Assembly: GCA_008477525.1 (NCBI GenBank)
Contig: SPDT01000013.1
Span: 1,287,501 to 1,351,500 of the forward strand
Length of the DNA: 64,000 nucleotides
Direction of reading: 5' to 3'
Source of the DNA: Hypomyces perniciosus
Lineage: Eukaryota > Ascomycota > Sordariomycetes > Hypocreales > Hypocreaceae
This document shows positions 31,913 to 44,149 of the stretch, piece after piece; the first letter of the stretch is position 1, and every line of letters starts with the position of its first letter. Position numbers and translations under genes: made by a program. The notes under the pieces are model-generated. The model searched no databases. It was not told where the DNA came from and worked only from the letters and a program-made list of their open reading frames with translations.

Positions 31913-33178
31913 CCCCCCCTCTTTATTACACTATTTACCGCAAATAACTATATTGCTTATATAAATCGAAATTCTAAGTAATTTATTTTAATACTTGTAA
32001 TATAAAAGCAAATAAAGTAAATTATACAATTCTAAATATTAGTAATATATAGTTTAATTATAGGCTATAATATAATATAGTTTTTAGTTAATGCTTTATA
32101 AGCTTTAGTTTTTTTTAACTATTTCCTTTTTTTCCTTTTTTATAATTCTATTTAATGCCTATTATAATAGGCTTAACTTTTTTAAATTTCTTTTATACAA
32201 GTTTTATATTACCCTCTTTTAACTCTATAAGTTTTTAGTTAATTATTATATAATAGTATAATATTTCTATTTAGTAAACTAATAAAATCTATTATTATTA
32301 TAATAATTTAAAAGCGCTTTATATTTTTATTTCTTTTATATTTTATTTATATTATTTTCCTTTTTTAACACTTTATTTTAAAAAAAAATTTAATTTACCT
32401 TTATTAATTATCTTTTATTTAAAGTATAGTATAATAACTATTTTAAGTTATAAAAGAAAGTTATATAAAACTAAAAAAGTCTTTATACCTATTAATAAAC
32501 TAATAGTAAAAGCTTATAAAGATACTTTTATTATTATATAAAGTTTTGCTTATTTATTATTTAACTTATTAAATTTATTTAGTATTTAAAAGAGAAATTT
32601 CTATTAAATAAATACTATAATTAAGTATTTTTAAGACATTTGAAATTAATTAAAAGTATTTATAATATAATTAATTATTGAATATAAAGCTGCAGTTAAT
32701 ATATTAAAAAAGGATTTATATTAATTTATAATTAATAAAAAGGTATAATTAAAGATTAAGTATTTTAAAATAAACTACTTTATAAAAAAAGAGATAATTA
32801 ATATGTAAGCGTATATAAAATCTTTAATATATACTTTTAAGTTTATTAACCTAAACTCTTTAACTATATTTATATATTTTTTATATTTTATAACGTTTTT
32901 TAAACTATTAATAGTTAATAAACTACGTTAAAATACTATTTTTTAAAACCATTATATATAAAACCTTAATAAACTTAGCTTACCTGCCTAAATTAAAAAA
33001 AGGAAAATAATTATTTAGCTTAATTTATAATATAATAGCTATTTATAATCAAATTAAGATAATAAAAGGATTAAAATATATATAGTTTTAAAATAATTAT
33101 TTAAAGGTAAATAGAGTTTAAAATATATATAGTTTTAAAATAATTATTTAAAGGTAAATAGAGTTTAAAAAAAGGGGG
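31913..33178. mobile_element. RIP-degraded LTR-element interior, no readable frame
   Basis: Extremely AT-rich. The left end has the X polypurine tract (minus strand). The right end has a G-rich tract, AAAAAAAGGGGG (33,167-33,177), in front of another LTR-like start at 33,179. It probably includes interior pieces of two elements. A 47-bp tandem duplication lies at 33,071-33,164. Confidence 0.45.
33071..33164. repeat. 47-bp tandem duplication
   Basis: A 47-bp AT-rich unit beginning TTAAAATATATATAG occurs twice head to tail (starts at 33,071 and 33,118), with the copies essentially identical. Their identity in a RIP-mutated region suggests a recent duplication. Confidence 0.8.
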
Positions 33179-33295
33179 TATTATTATAGCACTAAACCTG
33201 CCCTTTAATAATTTATTATTATTATATATATCTTTATATAATAACTTAATCCTATACCTTTAAACCATATTCTTATAGCTTCTTGCCTTATTTAA
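33179..33295 (+). repeat. LTR fragment of family U
   Basis: It begins TATTATTATAGCACTAAACC directly after a polypurine tract. The same sequence (shared AGTACTAAACCTGCCC and TTATACCTTTAAAC) occurs at about 57,945-58,065. It is cut short at 33,295 by the Z-family LTR. Confidence 0.5.
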
Positions 33296-35230
33296 TATTA
33301 CGGGTCAGACCCAATTAAGAAGGACCTTGGCTATGCCGAGCCCAGCACCACAATTCCCTATATCTCCCAGACCAGCTAATGCAGATATATACATATCGGG
33401 CACCGCGCATAAGCCCTAAGCCTATACATATATATACTACTACCCTACAGATCAATATATATAGCTAAATAGCCCCCCTTTATATTCTTTTACTCTTTAA
33501 CTTTAAATAAATAATTGTATAGCGCTTTATTATCAATTACTATAATAAACTACGCCTATTATATTTATAAAAGCTGCCTCTTTTATAATAAATAAAGGTT
33601 TAAAAAATATAAAGGCTAAAGGCAATAACTATATTAAATATTATATTTATAACTATAAAAGGGATATATAAATAACTGGTATTAATAATATTAAAAATTA
33701 ATAGTATAGAGATTCCCTTTTAAGTAAAGAGGGTTAAATATATTTCTGCTATAATTCCTTTAAGCATTTAGCTTAAAAATGCCTATAAGCTTTTAACAAA
33801 AGATTTAAGGCTTATATTAATAAAGTCTATAAAGTTAAAGTATAAGCTTAAAAGGAGCAGGAACCTTAAATTATTAAATTTTAATAGTAACTTTAACTCT
33901 TTTAATAAATTATTAAAAAAGTAGCTTTAATATAAAGTTAAATATTAAAGTTAAATAAAGTAAAAATTAATAAATAAAAAGAATTTAAGTAATAAATAAA
34001 CAGTAAATTAATAATAATATAGGCTAAAATAGAGAATATATTAATCTCTGCTTTATTTAATATTAGTTATAATTATTATACTATTATAAAATACTCTTTT
34101 ATAAAGAAATTTTACTTTTTTTAAATTGCAATTAAAGAATAGCAATTAAATAGCTTTTTTAAAGAAAGTTTATTAATAGTAATTAACTTTATAGCTATAA
34201 TTTACTTAAAGCTCTACAGTTATATTTAATATTTATATATATATATAGCTGAAAGTCTAGATTATAACCTATATTTTAGGAAACTATAAAGAAAAGTAAA
34301 TAGTATAATCTATAATACTGCCAAGTAGTAGATCTTCTATTAAAAAGCAGATATTTAATTGTAATTTTTAAGCAATTTAAAACTTAAAGGTATATAAACT
34401 ATATAAACTGCCTAATTTATATCTACTTTAACCTTTTAAATAAAATACTATTATATATAATAATCTAGTAAAAAATATACGTTTTATCTCTATATTATTA
34501 TATTAATAGATATTAAAAAAGCGCTTTAACTAAAAGAGCTAGTATATTAAAAGGAGACTATTCCCTTTACGCTTTAAAATAAATTCCATTTATTATTCTC
34601 TGTTTAAAAAGCAGTAAAGCTATTGCCTTAAAGGCCAGGCATTAACTATAAAATCCCTTTAAAGTAAAATAAAGACAGTAATAAGCTAAAGCTTTTATAA
34701 AGCCTTTTATATAGTATATTGCGAAAAGAGTTACTAGTACTATATAAGACTTTCTTTAATCTATTTCATAAAGGGTTTATTTACGCTAGCAGCTTAACTG
34801 CTGCTGCGCTAGTGCTTTTTACTGATAAGCTAAAGGGAGGAGTATACTTTTACGTAAACTACTATACTTTTAATGCAAAATGCAATTATATAATAAGATT
34901 ACTACCCTTTACCCCTATTTACAGAAACACTAATAACCTCGCTTAAGTAAAGTAGTTTACTATTAATAATAATAAAGCTTTAATAAGCCTTTTAATATAT
35001 AATTAACTGCTTTTTTTAATTAATTAAATACATAATTAAAAGGTGCAGGTAGGCTTTATACTTATAATTTAAAGTCTTAAAAGAGCTTAACTCTATTTAT
35101 ATAGATAATATAGGTAGCGCTAATACCTTTAATATAGCTTTAGATAGCTTTAATAACACTATACTCTCTTAAGCAGTTAATATAGTATATAGAACAGCAG
35201 GTTAAGGTAATATCTTTATTATGCCTTAAA
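33296..35230 (+). mobile_element. Gypsy family Z, plus-strand copy, truncated (Z')
   Basis: The LTR (33,296 to about 33,557) is the reverse complement of the Z2 LTRs (TATTACGGGTCAGACC start, here the 5' LTR). The interior resembles the Z2 interior inverted, but about 0.9 kb next to the LTR is missing. A gag-like region (about 33,570-33,900) and a reverse transcriptase start (34,719-34,946) are present. The copy breaks off at about 35,000, and a minus-strand Z copy begins at 35,231, so two Z copies lie side by side in opposite orientation. Confidence 0.7.
34719..34946 (+). pseudogene. Gypsy Z' reverse transcriptase fragment
   Basis: A 75-codon open stretch containing HKGFIYASSLTAAALVLF and KGGVYFYVNYYTFNAK, which corresponds to the Gypsy RT motif (GFIRPS.SPAGAPVLFV.KK.GG.R.CVDYRALN). 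Serine, proline and aspartate codons are changed as expected for RIP. The same protein reads on the minus strand of Z2 at 55,580-55,380. It is a fragment only, with no start codon of its own. Confidence 0.8.
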
Positions 35231-37148
35231 TGTAATAGGCGTAGTCTATTACAGTAGCTAATAATAGGGCGCTATAGAATTGTCTATTTAAAGCTAAGGA
35301 GCGAGAGAATAGAAAGGGGGGCTATCTAGCTATATATATCGATCTGTAGGGCAGTAGTATATATACGCGTAGGCCTAAGGCTTATGCGCGGTGCCTGATA
35401 TATATATATCTGCATTAGCTAGTCTAGGAGATATAAGGAATTATAGTGCTGGGCTTAATATAGCCAAAGTCTTTCTTAATTAAGTTTAACCTATAATCTT
35501 ACCCCCTATTAAGCTAGTTATTTCCTATATTTCTTTTTTGCAGGGGTATATTCCTTAAAGGGCCTATTTATAGTCTTAATAGGCCTATATTTTTTTATAT
35601 AAGCGTTTAAGGTAGCTGTATCTTTTAAAGAGATAGCAGGCTTTTAGGTCAGCTTTATATATCCCTTTTAATATATAAACGCTTCGCGGAAAAAGCTACA
35701 GCCTTATTTCTTTATCTTAATATAAAAAATCTCTTTTATCTTTTATTTATCTTTACCTTTAATATATATAAAAAAGGGTTAAAAGTTATTATTCTATTAT
35801 TTAAGTAAAAGGTTATTTACTGTTTATTATAGTAGGTTAATATAAAAGCGCAGATAGATTTTTATAAATATATTTAGCTTAATTATATAAGGGTTAAATA
35901 CTTTTACTATTAAGTATTTATAGTAAAGAGTATTTAGCTTTTTATTAAAGTATAGGGATTTATAGTTATTAAAGTAAAGCTATACTTTATTTTTAACTTT
36001 AAACCTTTTAGTAAATCCTTTATATTTATTAATAGTATTTTTATATTACTATTATATTACTATTAAGTTAGCTTATATAAAAGAAGTAATATTTTCTAAG
36101 CGTTAAAGTAATTGTTTTATTTAGTGTTTATTTAAATTTATAGTTTCCTGCTCTATATTTTAACTGTAATATAATAGAAATGCTTTAATATAGTAATTAT
36201 ACTTAAAGAAGAAAGGGCTTAACTAAATCGCAGAGCTTATATAGTTATTTAATACTAGTTAAATTGCCAGGAGCTAGTTCCCTTGATCCCTTTAAATGTA
36301 GTTAATATATACTTACAGGTATATTTAAATCTTTTAATTTACTTATTTTAGGCCGCTATTAGTCTGCAGGTAGTATATAGTATTAAGTTATTGCTTTACT
36401 CCTGCTAATTAATAGAATACTCTTTAGAATTTACTAGTCTAATTAAACCCTTTATTATTTACTATAAACCTATGTATACTATAGAATCGATAGTGGCATT
36501 AAAGGAAGCGCTGCGCGCAGGCCTCTACTTTTATACTCTCTATAGCTTCTAGTGTAACGGCTTTAGTGAGCCGGTCTACTATTACCTATAAATACCGGGC
36601 ACTAGAGGGACTAGTTGGGGGAAGCTTAATAATAAAATCTATCGCTAAATCGCTTTATATACGCAAGGGGATCGGTAAAGGTTTAAGAAGGCCGCGCTTC
36701 TAGGTCCTCCAAGCATACCCTTTTCCGCAGACACTGCAGTTCCTTGTAAATTGCCGTATAGTCTAAGAAAGGCCGGGCCAGTAGAATCTTCGAGCTATAA
36801 TCGCGAGAGTGCTACCTCCTTCTAGGCAAAAGAGCACTTTGCCGGGTCGACGTGCAAGCCGGCGTCTGCAAGAGCGCGGAGCATATGTTATACCTTCTCT
36901 ATATAATCCTTAAGCGAGCCGTTTAAGTATATTAGGATATTATTAATATATACAGTAGTAAAGTTGTTTGGGAAAGGGCGAAATATGCGGTTAATAAACT
37001 ATTAGAATATTACTAAAGCGCCAGTAAGCCTAAATAGTATAACTCTCTATTTATATGATCTATAATATATATAGAATATAGTTTTATATTTATCCCCTTT
37101 TATAATATAAATTTTATAAAAAGCAGCTATTATATTAAATTTAGTAAA
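35231..37148 (-). mobile_element. Gypsy family Z, minus-strand 3' part (Z1)
   Basis: A 3' LTR of 268 bp (35,231-35,498, TGTAATAGGCGTAG...CCTATAATC) is followed by a minus-strand polypurine tract (AATAGGGGGTAAG) and an interior that aligns with Z2 from 52,676 to about 55,410. The stretch 36,290-36,960 is clearly less RIP-changed than the rest. The RT catalytic box (minus, about 36,960-36,935) reads YINNILIY, both aspartates lost. Homology ends at about 37,148 in the RT, and X-like sequence follows. Confidence 0.75.
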
Positions 37149-39850
37149 AGTTTTCTTTTTTATTATTAATTATAGATTATAAAAGTAGGTAATAGCTTTA
37201 TATATATTTAATTTAAGATTATTTATATTTATATTGCTTTATTATTAATTTTGTTTTATTTATAGGTTATATATTAATTCTCATTTAATATTAAAATTTA
37301 TGAAATATATAGTTTAAAGCCTCCCTTTTTCATTAAGTTATACTTTAGTTTATTTAAAGTATCTTTAACTATTAATTACTAGTAATATATATTCTTTATA
37401 TTAACTTTAATAAAGTTATTTTTTATTTTAACTCTTATTAAAACTTATACAAAGCTAGCTATACTTTTTAAAAAATAGTAATTATAATAGTAATAAGATT
37501 TAAAGTAATAGTTAACTTTTTCCAGTTAATATTAAAGTTATATTTTTTTCATTCTGAAAGGCTAAAGATTATAGGTATATTATTAAAGATATCTATAATA
37601 AAAAAGGGGTACAGTTTTTTATAAAAGTTAATTATAATTTATATAATAAAAAGTTTAAAATTTTATTAGCTATATTTTTATTAATAAATAAAAGGTTTTT
37701 AATAAATAATAATCATTAAATAATAATCTTAAATTATTTAATAAAAGCGCAGCTAATAAAAGCTTAAAGTACATAGCTATTATTTATTAAAACTTTTATA
37801 TTAATATAGATATTATATACAAAAAATAATATAGTTTATATTAAAAGGGATTTACTATTTATTAATTTAAATTAAAGGGTTTTTAATTAAAAAGATAATA
37901 GTGGATTTATTTTAAAATAATAGTTTTATTTATAGTTAACCTTTATTTATAACTTTTAATAAAGGTTAATCTTTTTTTTAATTCGCGAATTAAATTTAAG
38001 TTTTAATAGGTAAAGTTAATTTGATTAAAATAAACTAAAAAGTAATAAAGCAGCGCTATTATTATTATTTTTATTAATATTTAAAGACAGTATATTATTA
38101 AAGCCAAGATTTATAGGTTAACTAGGTATTATAGGTAATATTAATATATTATTAAGGTTTAATTATTATACTTTATTAAGCTGTTTGATTATTAGCTTTA
38201 AAGTACTATTAATTTAAAGTATAGTTGATATAGCTAAATTTAAAAATTTTAATTTTATATTTGATATAGACTTCTTTAATATATATTAAACTACTTTTTT
38301 ATATTATATTTATTAAAGTAATAGCCTGCTTTTTATAATAAAAATAAACTCTTTTAATAATATATTTTTTATAAAAGATTTAAAGGAAAAGTACTAAAGT
38401 ATATATAGTGTTTAACTATATTAAATTACTAATTAACGCTAATATAATAGCGTAATTATTTTATTAATATTAATAATTTTACTATTAATATTAATAATTT
38501 TACTATTAATATTAATACTTTTACTATTAATCTTAATATTACTGCTATTAATAGCTTTATTAATATTAGCAAGTTTAAGTTATATAAAGGGTATTATAAT
38601 ATACGCCCTCTTAAAGCTTATTATAAATAGTTTAATAAAGTTAATATTATTTAATAAAGTTAAATGTATTTAGCTTAATTATTTAAATCTTTATAATATT
38701 AATAAAGTTTTAAAAGACTTTTATATTTAAAGCCTTTACTATCTATTTAACAGTTTTATTTTATTTACTGGTTAATATAAATAACTTTATTATAAAGTTT
38801 TAAAAGGGTTTATATAATATATATAGGTTATTAAAAGACTATAATACCTTTTAAAATAGGTTAATTATTTTATATTAACTATTAAAATTAATAAAAAGTA
38901 TTATATTAGTTTTTTAATATTATTTAGCGGGGTAATTTAAACTTTTAATAATAACATTAAGCTTTTTTTATTACAGTTAGTATATATCTTTTTTAAAAGG
39001 TTTATAATATATAAATCTCTTTTAAATTTAATTAAAAAACTAGTTAATTATTTATAAAAGTAATATTAATTTAAAACTATAAATTAATATATTTTTATTA
39101 ATATTTAATAAAATTCTTTTATTTATTATTAAATTATTTAAAGTTTTTAATTTAATAATAGTTAAATAAATTATTATTTTTAAAGTTTAATAGTAAAAGT
39201 GCATTTAAAGCTTTAATTTAAACTTTAATTTATATTTTAAAGTTTTAGTTTTCAGCTATTTACTTTAAGATTTTTTATTTAAAAGTTTATTTTTATTTTT
39301 TTATTAAATTAAGCCTTTTTTTAGTATTTAATTAAAAAAATAAAATCAATAATAAAGGTTATTATTTTTAATAATAGTATTTATTAAATATATATAATTA
39401 GTACTAATATTAGATTATTATAAAGTTTTAAAAAGAAAAGGGAAAAGTATTAGCTTTATAGTTAAAATTATAATCTATTAGGCTAGGTTAAGCTATAATG
39501 TAAGGTTTAAGGCATTTATATTTATCTCGCTTATAATTAGTTTTTTATAGATATAAAGTTTAAAGGATAAAGGCTAGGCTATATAGGTATTATTATAAAT
39601 TTAGGAATAAAGGAGAATTTATAATTAGTTAAATATATACTTTATAATAGCGCAGTTAAATTAAGGGATAATATAAACTATTATAGTATAGAAAGGCAGG
39701 TTAAAGTAAATATTATTATTATACTATAGAGAGTAAGAAAGCTTTAAGGCTTTTATAGAAAGCTATAGCTAGGAACGCGTTAAGGCCTAGTTATATAACT
39801 AGGGCTTACGTTATAGGTCGTAATATCGCGTTATAGTCGGTGCCTTAATA
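37149..39850 (-). mobile_element. X-family element, 5' part with LTR (39669-39850)
   Basis: 38,318-39,850 is the fuller partner of 1,963-3,451, ending in the LTR 39,669-39,850 (TAATATAAAC...GCCTTAATA). 37,149-38,317 adds interior with a minus-strand reading like LNEKGRL.TIYFINFNI, loosely comparable to the Gypsy RT N-terminal blocks (KGGFRL.VDYR.LN). No intact frame remains. It may be the right half of an element whose left LTR is 31,722-31,912, split by the Z insertions. Confidence 0.55.
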
Positions 39851-42800
39851 GGTTTAGTATTTTTATTGAGTTTAAATATCCTTTTAATTTAAAAAAATAT
39901 CTTTAATATATAATTTATATTTTTATTTTATTTATTAATAAAAGGAAAAATTATTTTTAAAAATATATTTAATTACTATAAATTTAAAGATTTTATATTA
40001 CTGCCTTTAAATTAATTTAAATACTTTTAAACTATTTTTAAATGGCTAAGTTTTAAAGTATTTATATTATTATATTGATTATATTTAACATTTTATAAAC
40101 TTTATTAATAATTCTTTTAATTAATATCTTTAAATTTAAAATAAAGTATTAATTATTATAATGAATAGGTTTTTATTATCTATACTTTTTACAATATTAA
40201 TATAGATATAGGGATTAAAGCAGCTTTTTAAAAGTAAGATTCTGTTTTCTTTCTTTTAATTAGCTATTATTTTAATTTAATGTTATTAAAATATTTTAGA
40301 TTCTTTTATTTACTATATTACATTTTGTTACTTTTAATTTAAAGTAGTAAATACTTTAGAAATTATACTAAAATAGGAATTTAAATTAATAGATTTATCT
40401 TTAATTTTATACTTTAATAATTATAAAGTATTTTAAGTTTTTATAGTTTATAATGGTTTTAAATTTATTTTCTGTACTTTTAAGCTTAAAGTATTACTTT
40501 TTTAATAATTTAATAATAGTTAATCGTTTGTTATTATAAATTCCATAATTATTTTTAATAAATTAATATTTCAACAAAGAATATACTATTAATTGCATAA
40601 TACTACTTTTATTTTATTAAAAGAAAATACTATTAAATATTTAATTTAAAATATTTATTTTTGAATTTATTTTTTATTATAATTAAACAAAATAAAAATT
40701 AAAATAATTATAAACTAGGTTTTAAAATAATTAAATATAGCAGTCTAAAATTCTATTTAATTTTATAGTAGATTTTATTTTAAAAAGTTATTTAAAGGTT
40801 TATTAATATTAAAAAAGCTTTTAATAAACTGTTAATAAAAATTTATAAAATTTAAAAAGTATTAAAGTTTATAAAAGTTTAAAAGTATTTTTCCATTTAT
40901 AATCATCGTTATTTTTTTAAAGTTTATTTTACTATTATTATTTATAATAATTAAATCAAAGTATTATTAAACTAAATTATATAAATTTTATTAAATAAAT
41001 TATATAAAGTATAATTGATATAATATTAATAAAAAGTTAAAGTATTATAAAAACTAACAGGTATAATAAAAGTTTTAACTAATTTGAATTAAATTATAAA
41101 TATTATTTTTTATTTATATCCCTTTATAATTTTAACTTTATTAAACGCAGTTATTATATTTAATTTAATATAAAACTTAATATTATGTAAAAAATTTCAT
41201 ATTTCTTTTAAATTAGTAGTAATAAATAATAACACTTTACAATAATATTGTTATAGCTTTAATAGTTTTAATAAATATAAATATTTCTTTTAAATTTTAT
41301 AATAAAAAGTAAAAAGGTAATATATTTTATTTTAAATTCTTTAATAAATCTTTTAATTAAATTTCTATTTAATTACTTTTTCATAATTTAAAGTTTATTT
41401 AATAAGATTAAACAGTTCTTTTAATATAGTAATCTTTTTTTTAATAAAAGTTTCATTTTATAATTTTATAATCTTTTCAAGGGAAGTTTATTTATTAATT
41501 ATAAAAAAAGTTAATAATCTTATTTTATAATTAATTAAAAAGTTTTTTTTACATATTACTTTTTATTAATTTTAAGTTTATTTTTATAAATCTATTAATA
41601 TGAAACTTTAATATATTTCAAAGGTATTCTCTGCTATAATAGTATATAACGAAATTATAGAGAACTATAAAGAATAATATTTATATTACTACAAAGCTGC
41701 TTTATCTTTATAATATATTTATAAAAGTATTTTTATTAAACTTTAATAGTTAATATACCTTATATTTTTAAGTTTATATTTCTTTTATTAAATTTCTTTA
41801 AATTGATTTTATATATTAAATAAATAAATCTTTATAAAATTAAATAAATAATATTATAGTAAATATTTAACTATCTATTAAATTACACTACTTATATAAT
41901 GCTATTATTATAGGCTTATTAAACATTAATGTATTTCATTCCAAGACTTATATTAAAATATATGAATATAAATATCAATTGTTATTAACTATTAATATTA
42001 TTAAAATTAATATTAAAGGTTTATTTAATATTATTTATACTTTAATTTTTAATCCTTTATAGTTATTAAATTAATAAACATAATAGTTATTTTATTTAAT
42101 ATTAATATAAAGTTAATATATAAATATCTTTTTCTTTATTAAAATATTATTTCTTTTAATATACTTTTAATATAAGTTTAAAATTTGATTCTTTTTAACC
42201 TTTTTCTTTATTTTCTTTAATATATTATTTTATATTTTACTAATAATATAAAGTATTAACTATAATGGTTTATCTAAAATATTAATATTATATAAAATAG
42301 TTATAAAACTAAAAGTTATTAATATAGTATAGGTTTAAAGGTAATAATTTACTAAATAATGTTAAATTAAAAGTAACTATTAATATAGCCTGATTGATAT
42401 TAAGATTATATTACTATAATTATAGTATTTTAAAAATAAAAAGATTTTAATATAAAAGATTAACAATAAAGAATAGATATAGCTTTTTATATTCTTTTAT
42501 TTTTATATTTAAAATTATGTAATTCATAAACTATATTATTATTTTATTATTAATTAAAATAAAGCTTTTTAATTTAAATAATTATATTATTAAAATTTAA
42601 AACGTTAAAAGAAAATATTAACCTATAAAGCTTAATATTAAATAACTGTTATTAATAAATATTCATATAATTATTAGTGAATATATTAAGAATAATAAAA
42701 TACAAATAAATAATAATTTATTATTTATAATATTTAAAATTAATAATTTATTATTAATTATAATTTATTATATTTATAAAGGTATTAAATTTATAAACCA

Positions 42801-43051
42801 TTTTAATATTTTATTATACTTTTCAATATTATATTATTAAAAAGCTACGATTCTTTTATTTTTTTATATCAAAGGTTATATCTTTATAAATAAATAAATA
42901 AATATATTTTTAAAGGTAATTAATTTTTAAATAAAGTTAATTTTATTAATATAAACTAAATATAGGTTTTTATAGTATAATAGGTTATTCTTTTAAATTA
43001 AGAAATATTAATAATATAGGAATTAAAAAATAAAGATTTCATATAATATAA
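39851..43051 (-). mobile_element. Heavily RIP-degraded Gypsy relic (W)
   Basis: Almost pure A/T. On the minus strand at about 41,190-41,090 the frame reads LNIITAFNKVKIIKGYK.KIIF, which matches Gypsy RT block B (IDI.AAF.KIRI.EG.EWKTAF). No LTR pair or ends could be found, and the limits given are simply the neighbouring elements. Confidence 0.45.
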
Positions 43052-43670
43052 AAGTAATGCTATTTATACAAATAAAAATTGCTATTTATATAGATAGTTT
43101 ATGCGCCACTCGCGACAATCTCCCTACAGCTCCTTATACTCTATAACTTAATCCTTCATATAATAGTCAATAATAGTATATTCGATTACTAATTTAAGTA
43201 ACAGGTCCTTATTAACCCTTTTATCCACTCTATATAAAGATTAACTATTCTCCCGGCTTTATAGCTAGTATAGGTAATTATATTAATCCCCTTTTTAATT
43301 TAAGCGAAAGCTGTAGCCGAGGCACAGCTTATCGTTATAATGTTTTGGCAACCTGTAAGCCTCCGCGGCACCTAAAATGCTGAAACGATAATCTAGAGCT
43401 CTATAGCGCCTGCTATAAGCCAGCAGAGTTATTTATCTTAAATAGTAAAGGGGCTCGCTGGATACTGGGGTCTAGTCAGCATATAAATAATCGCCCTCGC
43501 TCTCTTTATAACTGCTGTATTGGCCGTGACTGTTATAGTTATTGCGACTCTTACAACTGTTAGTTCTATGATATCTATATCTATGCAAGGAGCTGTAGGG
43601 AGATTGTCGCGGGTGGCACATAGACAATATATATAAATAGCAATTTTTATCTATATAAATAGCATTACTC
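43052..43670. mobile_element. Non-autonomous DNA transposon / MITE, 619 bp, hAT-like
   Basis: Terminal inverted repeats of about 84 bp: AGTAATGCTATTTATA, then ATAAAAATTGCTATTTATAT, then CGCGACAATCTCCCTACAGC on the left, mirrored at the right end (GCTGTAGGGAGATTGTCGCG to ATAGCATTACT). An 8-bp direct repeat, TAATATAA, is at 43,044-43,051 and 43,671-43,678. The interior (about 450 bp) has near-normal base composition and no ORF. The 8-bp TSD suggests hAT, but the TSD is AT-only, so superfamily assignment is moderate. It is much less RIP-changed than the host relic. Confidence 0.75.
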
Positions 43671-43814
43671 TAATATAATTTAAACTATAATTAACTTTTT
43701 AATATCTAGCAGTTAAATTATTATAAAATAATATTACAATCTTAATATAAAACCTTATTAATATATAAACTCTACTTTAATAGTAAATTAGCTAATAATT
43801 ACTAATAACCTAGT
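43671..43814. other. AT-rich spacer
   Basis: AT-rich flank between the MITE and the Copia element; it ends with TSD CTAGT (43,810-43,814). Confidence 0.5.
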
Positions 43815-44078
43815 TATTGGGTTAAGTAGGCCGGGGCCCTACCGCTTGCCGGCGCTAGGGAGCTCTTATCTGCTATATAAGCAGATATAAGCTAACACAT
43901 ATATTGTATAAGCGATATATCAGACTATATAGGCGCTTATAAAGTCTATACACAGCTTCTTCTTTATATTGGCTATATATATATATAGCAAGGCCACTAT
44001 AGTATATTCTCTTTTATAGAATCAAGCTTCATTTCCTATTTCTCTATACTCTATATAGCTGTACTGTACTCCGCTATA
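43815..44078 (+). repeat. 5' LTR of Copia element
   Basis: 264 bp, near-identical to 50,750-51,015 and to the inverted copy 59,447-59,721. It contains an inverted pair, TCTGCTATATAAGCAGA. Confidence 0.9.
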
Positions 44079-44149
44079 GTTATAAGCCTAGGTAGTAATA
44101 ATTAAAGTTACTAGAAACTTCTACTTTAATATTATATCTCTCTTTATAC

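Noticed and set aside
31775..31981. 68-codon frame at the X LTR
   Set aside because: It spans the LTR and its polypurine tract, so it is not coding.
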